Shown: positions 1-8,175, counted from the stretch's first letter. The stretch is DNA of 64,000 nucleotides from an uncultured Neokomagataea sp. (GCF_946476835.1 NZ_CAMKWA010000004.1:62001-126000); one strand, 5' to 3'. The notes: generated by a model from the sequence alone, not told the origin. A program made the numbers and translations.

Positions 1-242
1 GTAATGGCCTGTGTCATCACCATTCCTGCCCCAAATAATGGAGCAGGGTTAGCTACGTTTTCATACACAACATTGGGAGCTGCAGCGCCATTAGAACGCT
101 GACCAATGATCACGGCCCGCAAGGGCATGCTTGACAGTGATCCCGCAGCTGGTACCGACTGGATTTCGGTATAGGACCCAGGAACAGCCCATTCGCCCGG
201 GATTTGTTGAAACACCGGTTGTACAGAATTATTCGTGCTCAT
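1..242 (-). CDS. Mu gpL-like tail sheath protein (N-terminus only)
   Basis: The reading frame opens with MSTNNSVQPVFQQIPGEW and continues through a VPGSYTEI and MPLRAVIIGQR stretch, the usual opening of Mu gpL contractile tail sheath proteins. Only about 80 codons are present because the gene runs off the left edge. Its ATG at 242 lies inside the end of the gp38-like gene, so the two are probably translationally coupled. A sheath protein means a contractile, myovirus-type tail. Confidence 0.85.
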   Translation of the reverse strand, partial: MSTNNSVQPVFQQIPGEWAVPGSYTEIQSVPAAGSLSSMPLRAVIIGQRSNGAAAPNVVYENVANPAPLFGAGMVMTQAI

Positions 243-483
243 GGGCTGGCTCCTCATGGCCACTCGCTGCCTGCGTTACAGACGTCTCATCGCCATGGGC
301 TGGCTCTTCGTGGCTACTGGTAGCCTGCACGGGCGTTTCCTCGCTCACCAAGTCACCTTCCCGGAGCATGCGCGCCCAATAGGGATCTGCCGGATTAACC
401 TGAAATTTTTCAGGGACAGGTGTACCATCAGGTGCCACCACACGTCGTCCAGCTGCTGCACTGACCGTTTTCATCTCCGTCAC
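229..483 (-). CDS. Mu gp38-like protein (DUF2635) with repeated acidic tail
   Basis: This 84-residue protein has the DUF2635 pattern (KTVSAAAGRRVVAPDGTPVP, then a YWARMLREGDL stretch) and sits directly upstream of the sheath gene, as Mu gp38 does. The role of the family is not known; position suggests tail assembly. The last 30 residues are unusual: two copies of a HEEPAH-containing unit rich in His and Glu, encoded by an imperfect tandem DNA repeat (about 240 to 340). It overlaps gp37 upstream by 4 nt and gpL downstream by 14 nt. Confidence 0.85.
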   Translation of the reverse strand: MTEMKTVSAAAGRRVVAPDGTPVPEKFQVNPADPYWARMLREGDLVSEETPVQATSSHEEPAHGDETSVTQAASGHEEPAHEHE

Positions 484-1049
484 GTGTTTTCTCCTCGCGC
501 TACTGGCGTGATCGTTTTTAAGGTGTCGAGTTGTGCCACTAGATCGCGGCTATCAAAGGAAACGGACGGGATCGTTACTTGAAGTTGCACCGATGCCACG
601 CCATTCGGGAGCCACTCTTGTTCGCCTGCTGTGGCCAAGTGCTCAACGCGGCACGACCCAACGGATGGAATGTCAAATCCGTGCAAACCAAGGGCAGCGA
701 TAGAAGCCAGCCCCAAAACTCCCGGCAGTGTGCCATCTCCAAAATATGCGCTTTCCGGGTCATTCTGTCGCGTCATTAAAATGACGGCGAATTGCATATC
801 ACCATGGAACAAACCGCCCGTATGCGCACTGGTTGGCATTCCCATCCATCCAACAGCAACCATCGGCATACGCTTTGTCAGATGCTCCCACTCCCGTGCT
901 GATGCACGCGGAGGAATGATGCTGTGCGTGTAGGTCTCTGGATTAAATAAGGCTTCTAATTGGCTTCTCAGCGCACGCAGAGCGTACGATAATGGACCGC
1001 CCGTGATTAGCTGATCGGGATATTGATTATCCGAATACGGTCTCACCAT
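480..1049 (-). CDS. Mu gp37-like protein (DUF1834)
   Basis: This 189-residue protein has the length and position of the DUF1834/gp37 family, found between gp36 and gp38 in Mu-like phages and thought to act in head-tail joining or tail assembly. Internal landmarks are the RALRSQLEAL helix near residue 28 and a GVLGLASIAALGLHGFD stretch near residue 110. The start overlaps gp36 by 7 nt and the end overlaps gp38 by 4 nt, showing tight operon packing. No signal peptide or membrane segment is seen. Confidence 0.82.
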   Translation of the reverse strand: MVRPYSDNQYPDQLITGGPLSYALRALRSQLEALFNPETYTHSIIPPRASAREWEHLTKRMPMVAVGWMGMPTSAHTGGLFHGDMQFAVILMTRQNDPESAYFGDGTLPGVLGLASIAALGLHGFDIPSVGSCRVEHLATAGEQEWLPNGVASVQLQVTIPSVSFDSRDLVAQLDTLKTITPVARGENT

Positions 1050-1465
1050 AACCGCTCACCACCTTGCTGCACCGGCCGTGTCCTGATCCGTGACCATGAT
1101 GCGGACGTGTTCGGTGTTTCTTGACCATCCAGCGTTACGGTCCCACGCGCGATTTCACTCAGCCACTTCACAGCATCCTGCCTGTCCGTACGCATATTAT
1201 CGGTTGGCTGTGTTGCGCCGGTCTGGGCAAGATCAAACCGTGCAATACGGCAACAGGCATTCACGATACTGGCTGGAGTATTTGTCAGCGGCACCACAAA
1301 GCGGCGGTTAAGGTAGCTGTCGATCAACGCCGATGCATCGGTCAAAACCTGTGCCACGCGCGCCTGATCAATCCCCGAGCGGGCTTGCCCCTCAGGCGTC
1401 GTATTATTGATCAGCTCGCGCTCACCAAAACGTTGGATCAGGTCTTGGACGGATGCATACGCCAT
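1043..1465 (-). CDS. Mu gp36-like protein (DUF1320)
   Basis: The product (140 residues, MAYASVQDLIQRFGERELIN) has the typical DUF1320 opening and size. This family lies right after the capsid block in Mu-like phages and resembles head-completion proteins. I place the start at the ATG at 1465, which overlaps the upstream gene's stop as TGATG; one upstream GTG codon is also open. A mid-protein run, DSYLNRRFVVPL near residue 68, is another family hallmark. Confidence 0.85.
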   Translation of the reverse strand: MAYASVQDLIQRFGERELINNTTPEGQARSGIDQARVAQVLTDASALIDSYLNRRFVVPLTNTPASIVNACCRIARFDLAQTGATQPTDNMRTDRQDAVKWLSEIARGTVTLDGQETPNTSASWSRIRTRPVQQGGERLW

Positions 1466-1719
1466 CACTTCACCTCAATCACTTCCAGCAAAGGCTCGTT
1501 GACCAAAAGAGCAAATTGCTCTGGTGTGAAAGCATCGCGCTCATAGAGCGTTACAGCACCATGCTCTTGACCACCCCGGCGCAAACCGGGTTGGCGGCTC
1601 ACCACAATGATATGGCCAGAAACAATGTCCTGATCCGGTGTCGCCACGGAACGAAACACGGCCCGAACAGGCGGTTTCTTCTTGGGCTCGGAGCCTTTGT
1701 CTTCAATCGTGCCCGGCAC
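1465..1719 (-). CDS. Mu gp35-position small protein
   Basis: This 84-residue protein lies between capsid T and gp36, where Mu carries gp35. Its C-terminal FTPEQFALLVNEPLLEV pattern resembles the FluMu-type N-terminal domain (EQ..aL..dp.L.V) found in such proteins. The N-terminal half is basic and proline/lysine rich and looks unstructured. Assignment rests on synteny plus this short motif; function is unknown. Confidence 0.6.
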   Translation of the reverse strand: MPGTIEDKGSEPKKKPPVRAVFRSVATPDQDIVSGHIIVVSRQPGLRRGGQEHGAVTLYERDAFTPEQFALLVNEPLLEVIEVK

Positions 1720-1731
1720 AGCTCACCCCCC

Positions 1732-2667
1732 TCACAGATACGGGCAGGTCACGGGCTTCGCCGTACCTTTCCATGGGTTGCTGACTGTGGCGTATGTCTT
1801 GCCATCACTCTGAAGCTGCGCCACCAAGTCGGATGACATCAGCCCATTAGCCGCCCCCTCCAAAGCAGATGGCACCATCAAAATATTCGGCTTAATGCCA
1901 TAAGGGACACCATCCGCACGGTGCTGAGAGGCCATTGCCGCACGAGCTTGACCATACGTATCGGCATTCAAAGGGCGCGTAGAGGCAAACGCCAGCTGCC
2001 ACAGACCAAACCCCGCGTTACAACGGCCATCCGTCCCCCAAATATATTCCTTTGTGCGGAACACATTATCATCATCCAGCGCCGTTTTAGACGTAATGGA
2101 AAAAGGTCGACGGTTTTGGAAAATCATCGGCTTCAGTGGGCGCGTCGTATCAAACAAGAACCACATTGGCCCCGCTGTTTCCGCTCCTTGAGGCGTGCTG
2201 ATATTGGCGTAGCTGGTCGGTTTCCCATTCGCATCTGCCGTCAGATGATCCGTATCGAAATAATTCTGGCCATCCCAACACTTGGTAGTCGTGCCAGACT
2301 TGAGCAGTTTGAAAACCAATTCATCTGGGAACGCGCCAGCATTCACACCGAGTTGCTGCACACCAATATTGAAAATACCAAATTGGTCATCTTCAATATC
2401 ATCGCGATCAATCGAAACGGTCAGCTCGAAGGTCTTATTAGCGATAGAGAAGCCACCCGTACTCAGACTATGGATCACACGATCACCAAGCCATTCCCGT
2501 AAACCTGGAATTTCATTGAGCTTTGGATAGAAGTTTTCCCGCGTCGTCGAATTGATCGTCATAGCGATCGTATCGAACATGGACGGAGCCGTTTGCAGAA
2601 ACTGATTGAATTGGGTGCGCACACCCACATCCAACGTTTGCATAAAGGCAGATGAAATTTCAGCCAT
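1732..2667 (-). CDS. Major capsid protein, Mu gpT family
   Basis: This 311-residue protein matches the Mu-like gpT major head subunit in length and layout. The N-terminus (SSAFMQTLDVGVRTQFNQ) is typical, followed by a region around residues 60 to 110 (GLREWLGDRVIHSL, FELTVSIDRDDIEDD) conserved in the family and a C-terminal ATVSNPWKGTAKPV segment. The shell is assembled with scaffold Z and processed by protease I, both encoded just upstream. A GAGATC stretch ahead of the ATG can act as the ribosome site. Three nt separate it from the upstream decoration-type gene. Confidence 0.92.
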   Translation of the reverse strand: MAEISSAFMQTLDVGVRTQFNQFLQTAPSMFDTIAMTINSTTRENFYPKLNEIPGLREWLGDRVIHSLSTGGFSIANKTFELTVSIDRDDIEDDQFGIFNIGVQQLGVNAGAFPDELVFKLLKSGTTTKCWDGQNYFDTDHLTADANGKPTSYANISTPQGAETAGPMWFLFDTTRPLKPMIFQNRRPFSITSKTALDDDNVFRTKEYIWGTDGRCNAGFGLWQLAFASTRPLNADTYGQARAAMASQHRADGVPYGIKPNILMVPSALEGAANGLMSSDLVAQLQSDGKTYATVSNPWKGTAKPVTCPYL

Positions 2668-2669
2668 AA

Positions 2670-3116
2670 TCAGATCTCCACGTACGGCGTGCCGTCAACG
2701 TCAAGGCCAGCAAGGACCCCAACCTGTAGGCGCGCTGTACCGCCTGACGGTGTTTGTGTGAGGGATACGGTCTGGTCATCGACCGCATAAACAGGCTGGC
2801 CCTTGTTGGCCCAGCTCGGCGCAGTATCAAACGGCAAAGCAAAACATCCTGTTTCGCATTCCACTGCCGTGGAACTGCCCACAAAATCCCCTGTGACCAG
2901 TCCGCCAGACGCCGGTAATTGTTGATGCTTGGCAATGCCGAGAATGGCGACAGGCGCAAAGAGCGGACTTTGTGTCCCTGCGGGGACGAGCGTGCCATCA
3001 GGGCAGACAGCCGCAATTGATCCACGAAACAAGGCAGCGCCAGCGGCAACAGGCCCCGCGAACATGGCTCGGCGCGGCCCCATTTTCCGCAATAAGGTAC
3101 GGTCAGCGGTCAGCAT
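2670..3116 (-). CDS. Capsid decoration-type protein (DUF2190-like)
   Basis: This 148-residue protein lies between protease I and capsid T, the place of a small head protein in many Mu-like phages. It is rich in Gly, Ala, Val and Thr with predicted beta structure (GAALFRGSIAAV, VYAVDDQTVSLTQ), fitting decoration proteins that stabilise the shell. Its ATG overlaps the stop of gene I as TGATG. I infer the function from position and composition; no single motif is decisive. Confidence 0.6.
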   Translation of the reverse strand: MLTADRTLLRKMGPRRAMFAGPVAAGAALFRGSIAAVCPDGTLVPAGTQSPLFAPVAILGIAKHQQLPASGGLVTGDFVGSSTAVECETGCFALPFDTAPSWANKGQPVYAVDDQTVSLTQTPSGGTARLQVGVLAGLDVDGTPYVEI

Positions 3117-3643
3117 CAGACAGCTCCTCGCATTTTTTGCATGGCCTCAACGGACACACCGAGTTGCGCAGCGATAAACGCATCATGCCCATCCACAGAG
3201 CCTGCACCCGGCTTGCGCGTATGCGTTTCAATCTTGCCGCCCATCTTCGGCAGGCCAGAGATGATTTCCTCTGCCGCTTCCGGGTCTTGCATATGCAGAT
3301 GCACTAAACGTTCGCGCATTTTGTCGGTGATGATCCGCCCCTCCGTTGAGGCGTCTTTCACAGCTTGTTCCGCTGCATGCCGCGCTGCTTGCTGACCCAG
3401 ATCCTTCACTTGCTCTTGAAGCGCTGTGATCTGCTGCTGCGCGTGGGTTTCGACAGTTTCCGTGCGCGCACGCAGTCCTGTCACAATCGCTTCGACAGAC
3501 GGCGATCCCTTCAAACCCGCCAGCGTGACAGCCTGCGTATGTAAGCTGAGGGCATCACGCGCCCGCTCCAAAGCCGTTTCAATCTCGCTTTGTGTGGACG
3601 TGATCGGGAGGCCAAGCCTCCGCGCGATGTCAGAGGGGTCCAT
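3116..3643 (-). CDS. Nested in-frame scaffold protein (Mu gpZ equivalent)
   Basis: Inside gene I an in-frame ATG at 3643 is preceded by a strong AGGAGA site (3649 to 3654) with 5 nt spacing, better than the site of the full-length gene. The product would be 175 residues starting MDPSDIARRLGL, helical and coiled-coil rich (residues of the Q-rich HAQQQITALQEQVKDLG type). In Mu, scaffold Z is produced from gene I in exactly this way. The assignment is by analogy plus the visible ribosome site. Confidence 0.7.
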   Translation of the reverse strand: MDPSDIARRLGLPITSTQSEIETALERARDALSLHTQAVTLAGLKGSPSVEAIVTGLRARTETVETHAQQQITALQEQVKDLGQQAARHAAEQAVKDASTEGRIITDKMRERLVHLHMQDPEAAEEIISGLPKMGGKIETHTRKPGAGSVDGHDAFIAAQLGVSVEAMQKMRGAV

Positions 3644-4084
3644 CCCAATCTCCTGTGTATGTAGATGAGTCAGTGTTAGATTTGGCAAATTGGTCAAACT
3701 GGCCCGCGCAATACGCGTCACCTGCGCACCTTGGGCCGCAAAGGCCGGGGAGACACCGCGATACGCTTTGTCGCTCATCAGCGCACGGCCGGTTTTGGTC
3801 CAGTCCACACGCCCCCAAATGCCATCCTCTCGGGACTGCATCTCCACGATCCAACCAACAGCAGGCGCACTCCCACCTTTAAGAGCCGCTTTGTCGGTCG
3901 CATGATTTTCATCGAGAACAAGCTTGCCCGCTTGCATCGAATGCGCGATCACCTGATCCGCATTCGCTACCGTGTACGGCCCACGTTGATCGATCCCACG
4001 AAACACACCTGCGGGCAGCAGGTGGATCCATTCAGGAACGTCATTGCTCTCCGGGAGCGCTGTATGGAAATGCAGATATGTCAT
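3116..4084 (-). CDS. Mu gpI-like head maturation protease with embedded scaffold
   Basis: The product (about 322 residues from the ATG at 4084) has the Mu protease I layout: an N-terminal protease domain with HLLPAGVFRGIDQRGPY near residue 16, VLDENHATDKAALKGG near 48, and APAVGWI/GVSPAF motifs, then a coiled-coil, Ala/Gln-rich C-terminal half typical of a scaffold. It cleaves scaffold, and itself, during prohead maturation. The outer frame extends to 4108, but the start at 4084 fits family length best. The C-terminal part can be made separately from an internal start at 3643. Confidence 0.88.
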   Translation of the reverse strand: MTYLHFHTALPESNDVPEWIHLLPAGVFRGIDQRGPYTVANADQVIAHSMQAGKLVLDENHATDKAALKGGSAPAVGWIVEMQSREDGIWGRVDWTKTGRALMSDKAYRGVSPAFAAQGAQVTRIARASLTNLPNLTLTHLHTQEIGMDPSDIARRLGLPITSTQSEIETALERARDALSLHTQAVTLAGLKGSPSVEAIVTGLRARTETVETHAQQQITALQEQVKDLGQQAARHAAEQAVKDASTEGRIITDKMRERLVHLHMQDPEAAEEIISGLPKMGGKIETHTRKPGAGSVDGHDAFIAAQLGVSVEAMQKMRGAV

Positions 4085-4269
4085 TAGTGACACTCTGCAT
4101 GGTCTCACCCACGCCCTTCAGAGGGGCAAACACCCCCCCAATATTTCTCCGCACGCAGCGCTTTAAACGGGGTTGGCATGTCCACACATACCGGAACAAC
4201 CCCAAACGCGCCACAGACCCCTTTTAAACGCTCTTAAACGCCTCTTAAAATTATACCTCTCTTCATGCC
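4085..4269. other. Non-coding gap between G and I; position of Mu strong gyrase site
   Basis: This 185-bp gap is the longest in the packed late operon. It holds repeated TTAAA elements (4159 to 4250), including CTCTTAAA twice. In Mu the strong gyrase site that pairs the prophage ends for transposition lies between G and I, about 18 kb from the left end; here the gap is about 18.2 kb from the inferred left end. I see no ORF in it. Gyrase binding is an inference from synteny. Confidence 0.45.
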
Positions 4270-4770
4270 CTATCGGGACGCAAGCGCACGATGAAGAAAT
4301 TCGTTGAGTTCCTCTATCACCGTCTCACGGTCAGCCTGAGTGAAGCCTAAATACGGCCGTGCAGGGATCGATACACTTTTGCGATGAAAAAATACGCCGC
4401 CAATATCAAACGATATTTGCTTGGCTGTTTTAGGTTTAATAACTGCACCAAATTGATGCACAGAAGCATACTCAAGATCAGAGCCCCACACCAAGCGGTT
4501 GCCATCTACAAATTTTTCAATCCCGTTACAGAGAGCACCCGTTCTAAACAAAATACGCGTTTCGCTTTTGGTCGCAGCATATAATGGGTTGAGCGGAGCC
4601 CATGCTTTCCCATCCGGTCCTTTTTGCTGATAAAAACGCTCCTGCGTCGCTTTTATCATCTGTTCCCCAACAGCACTGAGAACAGCGTTTGGTTTTTTGC
4701 CGATTGCTGCAATGCGATCCAGAGCTTCCACCATAGGCTTGAAACTACCGTTTAATTCGATACTTGCCAT
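4270..4770 (-). CDS. Mu gpG-like virion morphogenesis protein
   Basis: This 166-residue protein belongs to the Mu gpG / P2 gpS family, which acts in tail completion and head-tail joining. It shows the family features: MIKATQERFYQQKGPDGKAWAPLNPLYA near residue 50, an ILFRTGALCNGI block near 95 and a PARPYLGFTQAD block near 140. A 123-nt spacer separates it from the MuF gene upstream; that spacer holds only a 16-codon frame and no supported gene. Confidence 0.88.
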   Translation of the reverse strand: MASIELNGSFKPMVEALDRIAAIGKKPNAVLSAVGEQMIKATQERFYQQKGPDGKAWAPLNPLYAATKSETRILFRTGALCNGIEKFVDGNRLVWGSDLEYASVHQFGAVIKPKTAKQISFDIGGVFFHRKSVSIPARPYLGFTQADRETVIEELNEFLHRALASR

Positions 4771-4893
4771 TTATCGCATTCCTGTTTTACGGTCCGCCTC
4801 GGAGCGCGCGGTGACACGGTAATATTCTCCTCGCCGTAACGACCTGCCAAGGCGTGCTATGTAGGGTTCCTAGGAGGCCTTACTCGTGCGCTC

Positions 4894-6231
4894 CTATTTC
4901 GGATCATTATTGATATTTCCCCAAAGTGCTTTACGTCGCATTAAACGACGTGCATCCGCAGCACTGAGTGCATGATAACGCATAAGGCGTGCCGCTAAAG
5001 CACCCCGCTTCATGCGTACAGTTGCATAGTAAAGCTGCTGCCCGATGCGTCCGATAATTCCCAAACCCGGACCAGATGCATTGAGACTTTCTGACACAAG
5101 AGCAACAGGATTGCCCAATATCAACGGGATATGTTGATATTCGCTTTGCTCTAATTCCGGATGATGGTTTCGGGCCTTATTCAGAGTATCAGCCGAGATA
5201 TGAACACTTCCATCCCATTCAGGCGCGAACGAATCAGCTTTGTGTACAACAGGGATCGCTCCGCTGGCGACTGCATCGAGAGGTAGAGCTTTCTCCGATG
5301 TGATGTCATTAGAGCCTGTCTTTTGTAAAATATCCTGTGCATGTGGCGGTAATGTTCCCGCTTCAGCCGTACCCGATTTCGTTGTCCATAATGCGTCTAT
5401 TTGCTCAGCCTGCGCTTGCTGTAAGACAGGGCGTGGCACAACTGCTTTGGGCACACCCCCTACGGTTTCAAGCGGCTTAACTGCATGTGCGGCTCGACGC
5501 GCTTCATTGTCTTGCCACACCATTCCGGGATTATACGCAAATCCTAAATCAATTCCTTTAGGTGTTCGAACCATCTGCCCAGTTGCTGGGTTACGTTTTT
5601 CAACCCATTCGATCTTAGGGCTTTCTGAAACACTCCATCCATTTTTACGCATATCACGGCGTGAAACAGCTTCAATCGTACAATGACACCGCCAACCATT
5701 CGGCGCCCAGTGCGTTGCCCAGAAAGGATCATCTCGCGGCAGGATCAAACCATCCCATGCCAAATGTTCCACACGAGGATGTTGACACGTATGGTGGCGA
5801 TAACGAAACCATGGATACATCTCAATGGCTTCGGGTGTATTCAGACGCGCCCATTTCCCGGCAGAAAATGCCGTGGAAAGGTTTGTTTGATAGATTAAGA
5901 ATGCACGTTGATTGATCGCGTTTGGATTCCCCCCTCCATTCCGCGGCAGCCATGCATGCTCGGCTGAAATCTTTGCAAAACGCTCTTGGAACGTATCAAA
6001 ACTTTTGCCTTCAGTCTGTGCGCGCAATAAAGCCTCTGAAACACGGTTGAGCATCCGCTGTTCTGTAATACCTGCAGACGTAAAAGCGCGCGCATGTGCT
6101 TCAGCTTCTAACTCTCCGTGCCGTTCGGTGGTGATATTATCACGCTGGCGCAAAAAACTGATCGCAGCAGATGGTTTGACCTTAGCCAGCCCCATCAAGC
6201 CTCCGTCGAAGGTTTTATCTTCGCTCATCAT
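4894..6231 (-). CDS. MuF-type minor head protein with C-terminal toxin-like domain
   Basis: The product (about 445 residues) starts with the SPP1 gp7/MuF head morphogenesis fold: a helical N-terminal half with RAFLIYQTNLSTAFSAGKW near residue 128 and the GWRCHCTIEAVSRRDM cysteine motif near 195. After a Pro/Ala/Thr-rich linker, residues from about 320 to the end form an unrelated globular domain with a NHHPELEQSEYQHIPLIL segment and a basic RLMRRKAL end. MuF proteins often carry such PBECR/barnase-like nuclease domains, injected with the DNA. The ATG at 6231 overlaps the portal gene; an upstream frame to 6258 is open. Confidence 0.85.
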   Translation of the reverse strand: MMSEDKTFDGGLMGLAKVKPSAAISFLRQRDNITTERHGELEAEAHARAFTSAGITEQRMLNRVSEALLRAQTEGKSFDTFQERFAKISAEHAWLPRNGGGNPNAINQRAFLIYQTNLSTAFSAGKWARLNTPEAIEMYPWFRYRHHTCQHPRVEHLAWDGLILPRDDPFWATHWAPNGWRCHCTIEAVSRRDMRKNGWSVSESPKIEWVEKRNPATGQMVRTPKGIDLGFAYNPGMVWQDNEARRAAHAVKPLETVGGVPKAVVPRPVLQQAQAEQIDALWTTKSGTAEAGTLPPHAQDILQKTGSNDITSEKALPLDAVASGAIPVVHKADSFAPEWDGSVHISADTLNKARNHHPELEQSEYQHIPLILGNPVALVSESLNASGPGLGIIGRIGQQLYYATVRMKRGALAARLMRYHALSAADARRLMRRKALWGNINNDPK

Positions 6232-7951
6232 GCCCCAACTGCTCAAGCGCGTAAGCATCTCCCATCAGGTAGGAAAGCTGAATTGACTGTTCCAAAGCGG
6301 TTTGGAACGCGTCTACCGGGAGATCGAGCGCAGCAATTCGTTCATGGGCATCCTCAAAGTTCTGTGCTGACATGATCGCCTCTTGAACAGGCGCTTGCAT
6401 CATAGACCATGCTTTTGCGGCACTCTCGGACAATTGATCTGCCATGGCATTCACCAACGCAGGACCATTCATTTGGGTATGACGGGATAGAATACTGCCT
6501 AGCTGCACATGCAGCGCCGTCTGCTCGGGCTGTTCGTCCCCCATCACCTGCGGCTGTTGCTGCGCTGACGGTGGTTGTTTCACGCTCGGCGGCATAACAC
6601 TGCCCGGGCTGATCTTGGCTGGTTTCACAGTCGGAGGTACATCCTGCGGTGGTTCGACCGGCTGTGCAGCTGCCGTTTGGCCGACCACTACATCGCCTTC
6701 CTCCGGTGGTGTGAGAGCGTAACGATCATACAGATCCTGCGCCCGCACTTTCCATCCCTGCGGCCCCGCATATTGGATCGCTTGCATCAGCTCCTGCAAA
6801 GTCGGCTCATCAGGACGGCCAATGGCCACTATGGGGTACTGCGCCTGTTGCCCAAAGCTGAAATCCACCATCGGCTGCACGATCTGCTGACAAATCGTAT
6901 GGGACAATAGCAGCGCATCCGCCCGCTCAATATCCTCCTGCACCAGCCGGTGCGTCTTGCTGGAGGCATGCGCCCCTTGATGACTATCCGCTGTGCCCGT
7001 CTGGCCAAGCACGGCTTTAGAGATCTGATCATCAAACCAACGAATGCGTGAGAGATGCAATTCATGCGATCCCGCGCCACCTTTGGGCTCAATGAAATTG
7101 ACCTCCATGCCCTTTGGAATAATGGCGGCACAAGAGCCTGCAATATCCGTCACAGCCTGCCACAGCACATCACGGTCTTCTTCCGAACTCTCCGGCCCAT
7201 AAGTGCCAATCCGCATTGGCAGCCCATAATTCTGCACGAAGATGGACCAATCCCGCAGCGTGAACATCTTAAACATCACCGCCCATGCCACCGCGCGGGT
7301 CAAACCACTTTGGATCGTTAGGCCAGACCAGCTCGGGTGCTTATGGATAACGAATTTTTGGGCCACCATATCGTCAAACCCAAAGAGGGGCGGCCCACCC
7401 GGAATGCCCGGAACCTGACTGGCCCCATCCTCAGAGCGCAGCATGATCGTCTCACCATCCTGATAGCTCACCTCAAACCAGCGCTGCGGCTTAAACAACA
7501 AATCACGAGGGCGATTATTCCCGGGGGCTAATGCCCAGTCGATCTCCATGACCGAAAAGCCTTTGCCAATCGCATCGAGCATATCGAACAAACTACGTCG
7601 CAGCAGACCCGTATTGACCCAATCGCGAACAAAATCCGCAATCTTCTGACCACGTTTGCTTTCATCTCCCGGCGTCACCGTAATCGGCAATTGTGACACA
7701 CTGCGCTTACGCGTCCCCAACACCCCAAGATAATGCAAGTCGCGCCGTTCAATCTCGGCTGCAATCAAATGCCAGGCCAAACTGTCACCCATATCAGCGG
7801 CACGCATTAAGCCACCGAGTGAAGCCGGGTTCAGTCCTGCAATGGGCGTGCTGACCGCCGCTGGACGCATCCCGACCATCGTCGCCGGTGCTGCCGGCCG
7901 CTGGAGTGCTGCTGACGGGAATGGTCGCCCATTCTGATCCAAAAGTGCCAT
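6215..7951 (-). CDS. Portal protein, Mu gp29 family (DUF935)
   Basis: This protein of about 578 residues is the DUF935 portal through which DNA enters and leaves the capsid. Typical blocks are GGLMRAADMGDSLAWHLIAAEIERRD near residue 45, GVLGTRKRSVSQLPITVTPGD near 75, and the AVAWAVMFKMFTLRDWSIFVQNYGLPMRIG core near 220. A Pro/Gln-rich stretch lies near 455 to 500. I chose the ATG at 7951, which has a GGAAGAG site 8 nt upstream; the frame is open to 7984 over the upstream lipoprotein gene. It overlaps the MuF gene by 17 nt. Confidence 0.92.
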   Translation of the reverse strand: MALLDQNGRPFPSAALQRPAAPATMVGMRPAAVSTPIAGLNPASLGGLMRAADMGDSLAWHLIAAEIERRDLHYLGVLGTRKRSVSQLPITVTPGDESKRGQKIADFVRDWVNTGLLRRSLFDMLDAIGKGFSVMEIDWALAPGNNRPRDLLFKPQRWFEVSYQDGETIMLRSEDGASQVPGIPGGPPLFGFDDMVAQKFVIHKHPSWSGLTIQSGLTRAVAWAVMFKMFTLRDWSIFVQNYGLPMRIGTYGPESSEEDRDVLWQAVTDIAGSCAAIIPKGMEVNFIEPKGGAGSHELHLSRIRWFDDQISKAVLGQTGTADSHQGAHASSKTHRLVQEDIERADALLLSHTICQQIVQPMVDFSFGQQAQYPIVAIGRPDEPTLQELMQAIQYAGPQGWKVRAQDLYDRYALTPPEEGDVVVGQTAAAQPVEPPQDVPPTVKPAKISPGSVMPPSVKQPPSAQQQPQVMGDEQPEQTALHVQLGSILSRHTQMNGPALVNAMADQLSESAAKAWSMMQAPVQEAIMSAQNFEDAHERIAALDLPVDAFQTALEQSIQLSYLMGDAYALEQLGHDERR

Positions 7952-7953
7952 TG

Positions 7954-8175
7954 TCATTCTCTTCCCCGGCATCCGCGCGCCCACGCACGATACCCAGCAT
8001 CTTCCTGCACAGCACGGGTTATAAATGGGCTTTTAGACGCCTCTAAATCCCGCATAAGAGCGCGTTGATCATCACGCGACCACGGCACCACCACCGGACA
8101 TACGCCGTATTGTGATCGGGGCGCACACGCGCTCAAAAAGGTCATAGCGAGTAACAGCAACACAGCAGAGCGCAT
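7954..8175 (-). CDS. Small lipoprotein, outer-membrane spanin-like
   Basis: This 73-residue protein starts with a short signal (MRSAVLLLLAMTFLSAC) ending in a lipobox, so Cys17 is likely lipidated. The mature part has a CP dipeptide early (YGVCPVVVP), a charged helix and a conserved-looking end YRAWARGCRG. That layout fits a large group of phage Rz1-like o-spanins, which reach from the outer membrane to fuse it with the inner membrane at lysis. Its stop/start overlaps the membrane protein upstream, a probable partner. Assignment is by architecture. Confidence 0.6.
   Translation of the reverse strand: MRSAVLLLLAMTFLSACAPRSQYGVCPVVVPWSRDDQRALMRDLEASKSPFITRAVQEDAGYRAWARGCRGRE

Noticed and set aside
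1921..2502. 193-codon plus-strand frame within capsid T
   Set aside because: Arg/Ile-rich shadow of the capsid gene in another frame, without a ribosome site.
4771..4893. 16-codon frame before gpG
   Set aside because: It has a fair ribosome site but is too short and featureless to support as a gene.
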